From Linnemannia elongata (lineage: Eukaryota; Mortierellomycota; Mortierellomycetes; Mortierellales; Mortierellaceae): a DNA stretch of 64,000 nt. A program made the position numbers and the translations under genes. Where the stretch lies: assembly GCA_036320915.1 (NCBI GenBank), contig JAXBDG010000019.1, forward strand, positions 744,001 to 808,000, read 5' to 3'. Under the pieces are notes generated by a model that was not told the DNA's origin, made no database searches, and saw only the letters and a program-made list of their open reading frames with translations. Below, one piece after another: positions 38,036 through 50,100 of this stretch (position 1 is the first letter of the stretch; each line of letters begins with the position of its first letter).

Positions 38036-38866
38036 GTAGGTGTAAAAGGAGGGGGAGAAAAGTTGAGAGTGGGGTGGGGGCGGGGAGGACGAAGAACAAG
38101 AAGAACAAGAGGAAGAAGAAGAAGAAAGACACAGAGGACGCAGCAATAGGAGATAAATGACCCAGACTCCTTTTTTTTCCCTTCTGACGCGAGAAGGAGA
38201 AGCGAGCAAAAGGCTGGGTTCGGGGAGGAGAATAAAAGTGTCGTCTATTCTACGAGGGTACTGGCGCAGGGTGAACAAAGAGCAAAGGTTCGGAAAACAA
38301 AGTGATAAGAGGTGCTAATACAAAGGTGGTAATAATACGAAAAGGGTTAAAGGTGGAAAAGAGACGTAAGAACGAGAGCAGAGGAAGAAAGAGCTGACGA
38401 TACGTTGGCTCAAAGACACAGAGCTTGTCTATCTGCCTCTCTTGTCAAGCAAGTCAAGTCAAATAGGCAAAGGACAGAAGCACTCTTGCTCAGGTGACAT
38501 CTAATTGCACGTGCTCCCTCTCTTATTGACAATACAATCTGTCTCTCACTCACTGACGACGACGAGCCCCTTCTTTTTTTTTTCGCTGGCCCCCCCCCTT
38601 TCAAGATCTCGCTCACTCCTTCTTTCTTCTTCTCCCACCTCCTCCCTTCAGCCTTTTATTTCTCATCCACACAAAGTAACCACTCACTCCATCCACGCGT
38701 GTACAAGTCAACACTTTTCACACACCAAACAACAAGGCTTGATCAAGATCCATCATCAACAACAAACAACAATAACAGCCCCGTAACTCTCAGCTAAAAC
38801 TACCAAAAAACAACTCCCAACAAACCCCATATATTCATATATTCGTCATCAAGTCCAGAGTCCACT
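38036..38866. other. Divergent promoter region between ATG4 and the Q/N-rich protein gene
   Basis: About 830 bases between two divergent start codons. The left part is GA-rich on the plus strand (CT-rich leader of ATG4), and the right part is C/T- then AAC/CAA-rich before the start at 38867. No gene seen. Confidence 0.5.
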
Positions 38867-41800
38867 ATGGCTGATACTCCAGACAAGGCAGAATCCGCCG
38901 TCCTTGGCCCTGACACCGGCGCCGTCCCTGTTCCCGTCCCAGTCGCCGCTCCTGTTCCCATCGAGACTGCAGTCGAAGCACCTGCCCCTATCCCCACCAT
39001 CGAGAAACCTGTCGTCGCTCTTCAAGAGACACCAGCCGAAGCCACAACAGCAGATGCTGCTCCAGCAGTAGCACCCAAAGATGACAACGGCATCATCACA
39101 GACTCTACAGCCGACAACCAGTCACCAGCACCTGCTGAACTTGCGTCAGCGCCGGCACAGGCTGAACACTCTCAAGGAAGCGACACAGTGATGGGGGAGC
39201 CTGCTAACCCAGAGGCCGCTGTCGAGACCAACCAACAGGAGACCTCCACCAATCAAGATATCGAGACTGACGGACCCACTAACGAGGGTACAGAGTCGAG
39301 CCAAGCCAACTCGTCCGCTATGGAGACAGATCCCGAGACCTCTGCTGCCCCTGCAGCTGATACCTCTGCCGAGCAGGACGAGGGCAACAAGGGCACAGAG
39401 ATCGTGTCCGCTATCCCCGCAACTTCCGAGAAAGCTGCTGCCGCGGCCAAGAGCGACAATGCAAAGTCCAGCGCCGAAACGACCGGAGAGGGCCAGTCTG
39501 TGGGATCTCTCACCAAGGCAGCTCCTGTTGCCAATGCTAACACATCTGGAAAGGGGAACAACAACAACCACCCTCACCATAACAACAACTACGGCCGACC
39601 CTACCAGAGAGGCGGTCGTGGAGGCTTCAACAACCGTTATGGGTACCAGAACAACAGTCGTAACTTCAACAACCCAAGACCCTTCAACAATAACAATAAC
39701 AACAACAATGGTCCTAGCCACCATAACAACAACAACATGAACAACGGGCCTAACCATCCAAACAACAACTACAACAACAACAACCCCAACCACCACAACA
39801 ACAACCTCAGTAACCATAACACCCACCACAGCGGCGGCAACAGCGGCAACTTTTACAACAATAACAACAATAGTGGCGGCAACAACCATCATGGTGGCCC
39901 TGGTCCCATTCGTCGTGGCGGTTTCCGAGGTAAGGCACCACCCACCTTGATAGTTAAGCATGATCACATACCCGGATGTTGTAGTATCTTGAGATGCCTT
40001 TTTGTGATTGGTCAATTCACTTCCAGGTCTTTCGTTAAGACGCGTCACCATTTAGCACTCTGGGATCCAAAAGTCCTCTTCCAACTTGCACTAGACTTGG
40101 GTATTGACGCATTCTTATGATGTAATCCTTTGTTGGTAGGTGGTATGCAAGACCAGAGACCCTACCGTCGTGAAGAGCCTTACCGTGGCGGGCGCCAAGG
40201 CGATAACTTCCAGCAGCGTCCTCGCGATAATTTCAACAATAACAACAACCAAGGCTTTAACAACAACAGCAACCAAGGGTTCCACAACAACAATAACAAC
40301 AACCAATACCAGAACCAGAACCAGAACCAACAAGGTCCCCATCACCCCAACAATCACAACAATCCCCATCATAACAACAACAATAACAGTAACAACTACC
40401 AAAACAACAATAACAACAATGGTCCTTACGGTTCCGGACCCAACGATCAGAATTACCAGCAGCAGCAGCAGAGACCCCCTCATTATCAGCAGCGCCAACA
40501 GCAGCAGCAACAACAGCAGCAGTCGCCTCATCAGAACGGCCCTCCTGGTCCGCCTCATCATCAGCAACAACAGCAACAGCAGCATCAAAACCAGCAGCAA
40601 CCACCTCGATTCCAAGGACCCGATCACAACGATAGACAGAGACCTCCACGCGCTCCCCGTGGCCCTCCTCTGCCTCCCCAAGGCCCTCCTCAAGGCCCTC
40701 CTCAAGGCCCTCCTATGCAGAACCAGGGACCTCCTCCTCCTGGTCCGGCCAGAGGACCCAAAGGAGGTGATGTCAAGTCGATCTTTGATTATGCAAAGGG
40801 CATGCGTTGGGATCAGGTAAAGTACTCCTTGCAAGATAAATGAGCAAAATATTGCCTGCGAAATTAGATTCGGAGCATATTTTTGGAGCATTTATTAACT
40901 GTGTCTTCAACCCTCCACTTGGAAACAACAGGGCAATCAACTTCCCGCCGGATCTCCTAATCCAAATGTGGCGCAGGATCCCTCTTTCCACAACGCACCC
41001 AATGCCGGACCACCCGCTGCTGCTGCCGGTGCATATGCTGCACCCTATGGCCAAGCAGCTCCTGCTCAGGCCTACGGTCAACAGCCACCGGCCCAGGGTT
41101 ATGACCAGTATGCTCATCAACCTCCAGTTGCTGCCCCAGTGGTCGCTGCTGCCGCCCCTTACCAGCAAGAGTGGTACCCTAACGGTCAGGCGAATGCGGC
41201 CCCTCCAGCTCCAGTTGGTGGTGGCGGCCCCACGCGAGGACCTAACGGACCCAATGGACGTGATTGGCAGAACCCTTCTGAGCAGACCACTCCATACAAG
41301 CGCCAACCGAATGCTGGTCGTGGAGGCCGTGGAGGTGGTAGAGGTGGCTTTGCTGGAGGAGCTTCAAACCGTGCAGGACAACAAAACACATCTGGATTCA
41401 ACAACCCAGCTACTGCTGCCAACAACAACGCCGGTGTCAACAGCATTCCCTTGAACCAGAACAACCCAGCCGCCGCTGCTACCGCCACAGGATATGGAGC
41501 TGCTGCTACCGGCTATACTGGACGCCAACCCCCCTTGCCTGCTCAGCCTCCACCAGCAGCGCTTCAGCAGCAACATCAACAGCAGCAACAAGCTCAACAG
41601 GCTCAACAGCAGCAGGCCGCCTACTCCCAAGCATATGCCCAGAACTACGGATATCAGGGTGCTGCCGCATATCAGACTCCTGCAGCTGGTACTGCGTACC
41701 AACAACAAGCACAGGCGGCGGCAGCATACCAAACACCTGGCGCGGGATATCAAGCTGGCGCCACTGCCTACCCAGCGGCCGCAGCAAACGGATATCAGGC

Positions 41801-42176
41801 AGCAGCAGCAACTGCTTACCCAGCTGCTGCGTATCCCGCTGCTGCGGGAGCTACCGGCTACCCAGCTGCTGCCGCTGGTTACCCTGCTGCCGCTGGAGCT
41901 TCTGCCTACCCTGCTGCCGCAGGAGGATATCAGGCCACCGCTGCAGGCTACCAACAAGCGACAGGTTATCAAGCAGCAGCAGCCTATCCAACGGCCGCCG
42001 GTGCCTATCCAGCAGCAGGAGCTACAGCAGCAACTGCCTACCAAGCCGCCGGTGCTTACCCTACTGCAGCAGGTGCTTACCCAGCCGCCGCCGCCACAGG
42101 CTATCAAGCAGCAGGATACCAACAACCAGCAGCAGGATATCAGGCAGCAGCCACGGCCTACCAGCCTTACCGGTAA
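38867..42176 (+). CDS. Q/N-, RGG- and YPAAA-repeat low-complexity protein
   Basis: Exons 38867-39929, 40140-40816 and 40932-42176 are phase-consistent and give 994 residues. Residues 1-225 are acidic and Ala/Pro/Thr/Glu-rich. About 226-355 are Asn/His-rich with RGGRGG and GRPYQRGG. Residues 355-580 continue with Asn/Gln runs and Pro-Gly blocks. The last exon has RGGRGGGRGG near residue 690, then about 220 residues of Ala/Tyr/Gln repeats built on YPAAA and GYQAA. One short conserved-looking stretch, GDVKSIFDYAKGMRWDQ, spans the second exon end and may be the only folded or motif segment. Composition is that of prion-like, RNA-associated scaffold proteins of stress granules; that role is inference. 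No family was recognised. Confidence 0.85.
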
Positions 42177-45100
42177 ACAGGAGACATGCGACGCATGCTC
42201 CTCCACGTCCTCCTCTCATCACTCCCTCTTTTGCCTTACCTGCCCTTCTACCCCTCATCACCGACACATCGTTTTCCATCATGTGCGCGCAAACCTGTTA
42301 TTTTCTTTTTCTTTTTTTTCAGTGCCATTTCTTTCTCTTTCACTTCAAAGCTCTTTGCTCGTTGCTCCACCTCTACTTCACGCACTTCCCGTCATTGTCT
42401 CCCTTCCCCACTGACAACCATCCCTCTACCAAACTATGGAGTCTTGCACCTGCCCCTCCGTCAACACTCTCCTTTCTCACGACTTTTTCCCATTTTGATT
42501 TGAATTGGGCTGCCTTTTTACACCCGGAACTCTGTAACACTGCCTCAGCGCACCATATACGTTCTTGTCTCGTCAACTGGCAGATCTGGCCATCGTTGCT
42601 TTCTACTCATTACAGAGCGAGTTCTCACTGGCGTCTATCGTCACTCGGGGAGAACGGAGGTTTTTCGTTGGAGTCTTGGACACATCATTTTTGTCAGAGG
42701 AGCTTCAATTGAGACGCAACGGCTGGAAGCACAAACAAAGTACGCATTGTGAAGAACTGGGTTGTTGTAAGCATGGACAATATGGATATCAGCTTCAGCT
42801 ACACTTTATTCAACGTTTTAACACGGGCTTTCCATTTTTTCTCTGTGTTCGTAACTGGTCTTCATCCCCTTTTCTCCCCCTCCACTTTTCACCAGAAAGA
42901 TCATTGTCTTTGTCAGCACAACCGTCAAGCGTTCACGCTCAATCTACTATTGTCTTTTGAGACTCCTCAGCACTCTGTATTCACCTCTACACTTCAATAT
43001 GCCCCCCTTTCCTCGTTCTCCTCCTCTCATCTCATGTTCCGTCAGCCCTATTGTGCAACCAACAGATGAGATTGAACGTTATGAATCAACAAGACCAGAA
43101 ACGTTATAGAACGGTCGACGCAGCCCCTCCCCTCCTCCTTCTCCTGTCCCACACATTTATCTCTCAGTGCCAGTCTTTTTCATTTCTCTTTTTTCTTTTC
43201 CGATTTGTATCATAAAGCAAACAGCTCTTTTTTCCCCAAAACACATCCCAGTATTTGGAGATACGCTGTTATCAGTCGACTTTTTTCGACTATATCAAGC
43301 AGTCTCAGCAACAACCACAAAAAAAAATGGATGCTTACAGGACAGTTAGTCCAAAGGATAGGACCCACACGCGTCATTAGGTGTTGGGAACAGTGTTCGC
43401 ATATTTTATATTTTATTATGTACTATACCAGAGGAACAGTACTGCAGACACAGGCAGATGAACGACTTCACCGAACAGGTGTCAAAACACAACAAGAACG
43501 AAAGCAAGAACTCAAAAAACAAATGTGCTTTGCAGTGGATGGGCTCTTGAGTGGTGCATGTGGTACATTTGAGCTGTGACCCCGTTGTATAGGTTCGCCA
43601 TACAATACGCCCAATTCGTCCATCTCTTTGCTCACACATACACACATATACCACACACGAGAGCGTGAGCATGGACACAAAGTTCACTGTCGTCCTCTTT
43701 TGGGAGCGTTCTCACTTGCTCCTTGCAGTTTCCCTGCTTTGTGGATTCTTTGCCGACTTTGCGTAAAACATCCAGACACCTCAACCACACACCACATCAA
43801 GGTTTCTGCGTCTGCGAGTGAGAAATATAGGTCTTAAACCTAGGGAGGCCAGGATAATATTTGAATTGAACTGGGGCATGAACAAAAACAAAAACAACAA
43901 TTGTCAGCATGAGTACCCGGACTCAGGGGGTTCAAGGTCAGGAGCAGCTAAAGACCCGCTACTGAACGTATCTTGCTTGCGCCTCTTCATTTGTTTGTTT
44001 GATTATTTGTTTTGTTGTGTTGTCAACTCTGAGTAAACTTTGTTTGTTCAGTCTAGTTGGTAACCTTCTTTTTTTTTTCTCTCTCTCTCTCTCACTCTCT
44101 CTCTCTCACTCTCTCTCTCTCTTTTTTTCACCCCATGTTCGCTTTTTCAAGGAGGGCTCAGATACTGGAGTGAAAGCGGCGAACATAAAACAGCGTTCAC
44201 AGAAGTAACAAATAGCAAACCAAATGCACTCCACGAAGCTTAAAATATATTGCGAAGTTGGTTTTTACTGGAATTCATGATCTTGTATCTACCCCCGTCG
44301 GAAGTGTAAACTTGATTAGTGTTGGGGGGGTTTTTTTTTCTTTCTTTGCCATTTGGAGGCCAACTTGATGAACTATGATAACATAAAAATAGGTATGGTA
44401 TGGATGTACGGATGGCTAGGCAAGATGGATAGGAGGTGATGGTAGGGGAGGAGTTTGGACAAGATGGGCGAGACACTGGTTAGAAGAGAATCTAGGCCTA
44501 AAAATCTTATGTGGTTCGAGCTGGCTATTTCGCGTGCTGGACGAAGTATGCCTCAAGGTGCGTACCGAGACATTTTCCGTGGTGAACGTAAGCAATGAAT
44601 ACCTGGACAATGCGGTCGCTCATTGGTGGTGTGAGTGGAAGAGGATCAATGCCGTTGGCAGTGTGTCAAATGGGGCGAGGAGGACGGCAGCTTGTTGACG
44701 GGAAGAGCCATACATACTCGATTCCGAGGAATGTGGAGAATTGTTAATTCCGAGACGCGTAGCTGACTAATTTCGTTTCCGCTCTGTCGACAATAGACTC
44801 AGATCAACATGTCGAGTGGACGCCCAAAAAAAAAAAAAGTGTCGACGAATCGAAGCACTTGCGTGCACTCTCGGATCTACTTTCGGTGCTTCCTCGGTTC
44901 GTTCCTGAGAAGAAGAACCAGTCATTGTCGCAAAAAAAAAAAGAGTAAACAAGGTTGAACCAACGAGTTGACAGCGGCAAGAGAAAAAAAAATTCGCGCA
45001 AAACTAATTCCTACATTCCTGTGTCAGTAACTGGTGTCTGTTCTACCTTCTTGTTTGTTTATATGTTATTGACGGGCAACGAACAAAAAAGAAACAGACG

Positions 45101-45235
45101 CGATATAACAACGACATGTAATTTTTGTTTCGTCTTCTCTATGACGCAATCACCCCAAAAGAGTGGAATGGTTGATAAAGAGCCAACACGCAGCATTGCA
45201 TTTACATGTGTCCGGTGTGTTCATTGTGTTAAAAT

Positions 45236-45236
<1 letters not shown>

Positions 45237-45271
<35 letters not shown>
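45237..45271. repeat. Poly-A tract of 35 bases
   Basis: Uninterrupted A run in non-coding sequence. Similar runs occur at 47076-47107 (inside the first intron of the transcription factor) and 62830-62871. They are not flanked by target-site duplications that could be recognised, so retroposed cDNA is not supported. Confidence 0.9.
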
Positions 45272-45274
<3 letters not shown>

Positions 45275-46148
45275 TGACGGTGTGTAGAAGAACAATAACA
45301 AACGATGTTTCTAGAAAGTGTGAAGGGAGCTCCATTGCAGGTAAAGGGTGTTTGCTTCTTTAGTGCTGGTCTGGTGATGCTTTTGTTGCTGAGGTGATCA
45401 GGCCTTTGTTTCACCCAGTCAAGATCTATTGAGTGAGGACCATGTCAGAAATTATTAAAGATCGGACAAAGTGAGACATGTTCTCTTCTGTTCTTTGTTA
45501 TTTACTAACTGATGAATATCGTAGATCAGGATCGCCGTCTCTAATTATCCTGTTCATGGCCCAAGCAAAGAGATAGAGAAGTACCTAAATGTTTTTTTTG
45601 TGGTGCCGACAAGTGGGTTCATGTATGTACATCAGGACCCAACTAGTCGGCTCTTTTTTTTTTTCTTTTGTAACTGACAATAAGTGAAAGAAAAAAATGC
45701 AGAGAAAAAAAAAAAAGAAAAAAAGTCGTGAGCGAAGTACTTCACCACCAGAACAGGGAATACGGGACAAAAATTAGTCTCTGTTGATGTATTGGCCAAT
45801 CACGAGCAATGAATTTGGAGCTGTTGCCTCCTTCATGAAAAGAGAACATGGGCAGTCAACACCCGAGTAGTCGGCGCTCATAACCGAATTGGGACACTGT
45901 CCCGAAACCTGTCGAGCAAGACAAATGAGTAGTCGGGGTGTCAGAGAGACACTGAAAAAGAGAGACAGAGAGAGGGAGAGGGAGAAAAAGTCAGGATAAG
46001 CGGAGGATAGATGCAAGAGAGAGAGAGAGAGGGGGGGGGGGGGGGGACGATGTATGAAGTGGACCCTGCAGTAGTAAGGAGAACGAGTAAAAAGGGGAGG
46101 TAGTGGAGGAAGGTGGAATAATTACTCCCTCGAACCTCTTGCAAACAC

Positions 46149-46192
46149 GAATGAATGAATGAACGAATGAATGAATGAATGAATGAATGAAT
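46149..46192. repeat. (GAAT)n tetranucleotide repeat
   Basis: About eleven GAAT units with one GAAC variant (near 46161-46164). On the minus strand it reads as an IHSF repeat, which explains an apparent open frame there. Confidence 0.9.
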
Positions 46193-46781
46193 AGCTCGAT
46201 GATATTGCCCATCTCGACAAAGATGACCCCGGTTTCGGCTCAGTTCCTTGGTCATCTCCTCGCCGATGTTATTCCGCCCTTCCTTCAAGCTTTGATTTGA
46301 CAATAAACACACTTTTCCCTTTTTTCCCTTTGGCCATGGCCGAAAAAGTGGATAGTTTGTCCCTTGTCCCTTTCCCCAGACAGAGCAGACACACAGCACG
46401 TCACCTCTCTCCCTCTCCACCTTCTCTCCTTACTTCTTCGCACTCTCCCTCTGCCTCCTCTCTCCCACTCTACTCCCTCTCAAGTCCAAGTCCAACCCAA
46501 AGAAAGTTTTTTTCCTAGGAAAAGAAGAAGCAACCGTAAAAAAAACATTAATAAATAACGACTGACTCCAAAAAAAAACTTACACAAACATCTCCCCTCT
46601 CTCTTTTTTTTGGCTTTTATTTGTTGACTATTTTATTTTTTGTTATTTTTTCGAACGATGGACCTTCGCGGCACCTCCTTTTCTCATTTCAAACTCATTC
46701 CCTTTTCCTTCTTTTACATTCTCTCTTCATCACCTTCCCTTTTTTGACATTCACCCAACACCCAAAAAAAAGGCGGTCTCC

Positions 46782-47075
46782 ATGGATCGACCTGTCATTT
46801 CGCCCATTCAGTCCAGTCAAGATCAGCACGATTCCTCCGATGAGCCTCAAGCCAAACGACAGGCCCAGCTACGGACCTGGACCAATCGACGCACACGAGT
46901 GACCCAGGCCTGCGACCGTTGCCGTGAACGCAAACGACAGTGTGGTAAGACTACCTGATTTTGGTGGAGGTGACAATCAATTATTATAACCTCTGTCCCC
47001 CTCACCCCTCTCTATGGCTGATTGATTTTCGTTTCTGTAATTGAGTATTCAATTGGGGAAAAGAGAACCTATAAG

Positions 47076-47111
<36 letters not shown>

Positions 47112-50100
47112 GGCTGACAAGGAGAACGTAAGAAGTGGTACAACGACAAACCGACTGAACTCACTATACAACAGTTCGAGAAGACGAGGGACGGGTTGGA
47201 TACCTGCATGCAAAAGGACAACCACGACCCACAGATCGTGAGACATTCAGGAACAAAAGACATTTCTGATGGAGGGGTTTTTTTTTTACTCAAAGACATT
47301 CTTGTCTGTAGAAGCAGAGAACAATGGAAAACAAAAAGACTGTATGAAGAGGCTGTAGAAACAGGAGGTATAAGGGAAGGAAGAGACAAAAGGAAGACCT
47401 TTCTTAGCTGCACAGCGATACAAACAAAAAAACAGATCTGCAATGGCTTCTGCACGGTTGACTCAACGCACTTTGCGGCTGACCTCCCTTTATTTTTATA
47501 TCCTTTATGTCTTTGTGTATGCTGCTGCTCTCCTTTTGTTCATTTTCCCTCTCCCGATCCCTTGTTTCCTCTGCACCCACTCCGCACATGTCTTGTTCGC
47601 CATTCAGCTTATTAATTTCCGTCATTTTTATGCCTTCTCGGTTTTGTTTTCGTTTATGATGTGCAATAGATTACCTCCTACCGAGATGTGGCCGTTGTCA
47701 AAAGGTCAACAAGGATTGCACCTTCTTTGCCGTCCAAAAGACCAGGGGAAGACCTCTCGGCTCATCCAACAGCACCAACAAGGGCACGCCGAACCCGTCG
47801 TCACTAACCATCGACAACAGTAGCTGCAACAATATGAGTAGGAGAAGGAGCAGCGACACCAACGTTAGCATGACTTTAAGCCCTCGTCCCGACATCAACG
47901 ACCAACGGGACAGTCATGAGCCGTCATCAGCGTCGACCACGCGTACATCAGGCCTTGCAGGACCTCATGCTTCGAACAGGAATGAGGGTCGTGTAAACAT
48001 AACCTCCGCATCCGCTCCAACTCTGCATTCCTTTCACATGTCCGCGCCGCCTCGAGGCTCTTTGCTCCCCACACCATCGTCGTCCACGCCAGCTTTGTCA
48101 TTTTCGGGGAGGTCGCGTTCATTCAGCTCCGTGACGACAACGACTGCACCAGGGATCACCGCAATGGCCGGAGCAGCATCAGAATCAACAACAACAGCGT
48201 CATCTTCGTCAATAACTCCTGTGCCCCCCAACGGAGTGTCTAAGGAAGTCGTCGATCATTTACTCGGCCTCTTTTTCGAGTACTGTTTTCATTATTTCAA
48301 TTTCTTTGACCCGCTCGCCTTCCTAAGCGAATATGATCAAGGAATTGCCGACCCTTGCCTCGTTGACGCTATGTGTGCTATCGCTGCCAGATTTTCAACC
48401 CACCCGGCTGTCCTCGCGTCACCGCCTTATCTCTCCGGAGAACCATTTGCAGTCCGCGTCCGGGTCGCTCTCAGTCGCCAAGTTATCTCCGAGGTCACGA
48501 TGAGCGACCTTCACACCGCGCTCTTGCTATCCTTCTACGAGTACTCGTCTGGGCGATCTTTACAAGGATATCACTTCGGAGGAATGGCCTGTCGGATGGT
48601 GCCCGAGCTGCAACTCCATGGTTCTCATTCAACGACACACCGAGACGACGAGGATGGAGGCCAAAACAGCGAGGAAGACAATGAAGAGCACGGGGATCGA
48701 GGCTACAACATCGACGTCGACGCACAGTCTTCGCCTCATCAAGCCCCTTCTCCCTCACCAGAGGAGGCAAGAATGGCCAACCAAGTCAAATCCCGCACGT
48801 TTTTCTTCCTCATAATTGTTGATGCTGTCGCCGCGGTCTTGTCTGGACTGCCGCCTGCAATCGATGCATCTCGGCACGAACTGCTTCATTCCCCTGACGG
48901 TCGGAGAGATTGGTGGACGAGAAGGGACAGGAGGAGGAGATGGAGCACGAATACAGGAACCATACCGTCCACGTTAACAACACCTAAGCCAGGACTTGTG
49001 CCGACACCTGAACCCCTGCGCCAAAACAAGCCTACAACATTCTCAAGTACCACGTTCACTGCTACCAATCCACGATTTGCTCCCGGAGCGAGCCGGATAC
49101 TACCGTCAAAGCCATCACCAGCAGCACTACATTCGTCACCACAATCTACCCACTCCGCTAGCAGGCCTTGGCATTCTGTATCACCCTTGTCACCGTCCTT
49201 GCCTCCTCCTCCTCCTCCTCCTCCTCCTCCTCACCTTTACCCTCATTTTTATTTTACTCCTACCCCGCCCATACCTTCACCTTCACGGCCACTCTCATTT
49301 TATTCTCTTCCAACGACAAAGAAAACGACAATTACAATGACAACCACAACAACACCAGCAACTGTCTCTCTGCCATCCCGGAATAACGATGGACCTTTGC
49401 TGCGTAGTGACTTTTCTCAGTCGATCCTCCGAGTTCTGAGTCGCCCCCAATTGCTGCTCGGACGTGAGCCCCTGGAGCACTACCGTACCTTTGTCCCTGT
49501 CACAGCGGCGGTCATGAAATTCACTAATCACGGATGCGCATCTGAAACAGAGGGCACCATGATGCTGACCGCTACTTCGTCCTCGCCCTCCTCTTCAACC
49601 AGCCTCGCACCATCCTACCCTCACACCAACATCGACCATCCTCGGCCTATATCGTCATCATCATCAGCAACATCAGAAACAACATCCAATAAAACCAGTA
49701 TCACCACCAGCAGCAGGTCATCAGGAAGAGGAGTTGCAACCCTATCATCTCACCAAAATACCAATCATGTGCTACCTCACCACCACCCTCACCCTCTTTC
49801 GCCACCATCACCACCACCACCACCACCACTTCGCAACCCCAAGCGAAGGCGTGCCAACCCTATTTTCACCTCCAGAGAACGCAAAATTGAGTTTGAGCAT
49901 GCGGACGAGGCCCTTTTACAATGGGCGGAACAATTACCGAAGGACTATCGACCAACGAATGCGAGTGCGTCCTTTCAGCAGCTGGAGCTCAACACTGTCA
50001 ATTTGTCGTTTTTTTATTACCTGATGGTGATGGTCCTGCACCGGCCCATCTTGATGAACGCCAACCTGGCGGCGAATAGGAGTCACCAAGGAAGATGTGA

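Larger units (their letters stand above)
42177..46781. other. Long gene-poor region
   Basis: About 4.6 kb with no gene that can be defended. It begins with the C/T-rich 3' UTR of the Q/N-rich protein gene. It contains CT-rich blocks (44080-44125), a 35-base poly-A run (45237-45271), a G run near 46031-46046 and a GAAT repeat. Two minus-strand stretches, about 44500-44950 and 45780-46260, have fragments that look weakly coding but cannot be assembled. The last 300 bases are the leader of the transcription factor. Confidence 0.5.

Noticed and set aside
39146..40051. 301-residue open frame on the minus strand
   Set aside because: It is antisense to the AAC/CAC-rich exon of the Q/N-rich protein and reads as Val/Gly runs; the plus-strand model explains the region.
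40115..40891. Minus-strand frame with Leu/Val runs that looks like membrane helices
   Set aside because: Caused by antisense reading of CAA/AAC repeats and crosses intron sequence of the plus-strand gene.
41364..42206. 280-residue Cys/Ser/Gly-rich minus-strand frame
   Set aside because: Mirror of the Ala/Gln-repeat exon on the plus strand; composition is a repeat artefact.
45774..46420. 159-residue minus-strand frame with an IHSF repeat
   Set aside because: The repeat comes from the GAAT microsatellite and the Ser/Leu part from a GA-rich tract; only short flanking pieces may be coding.
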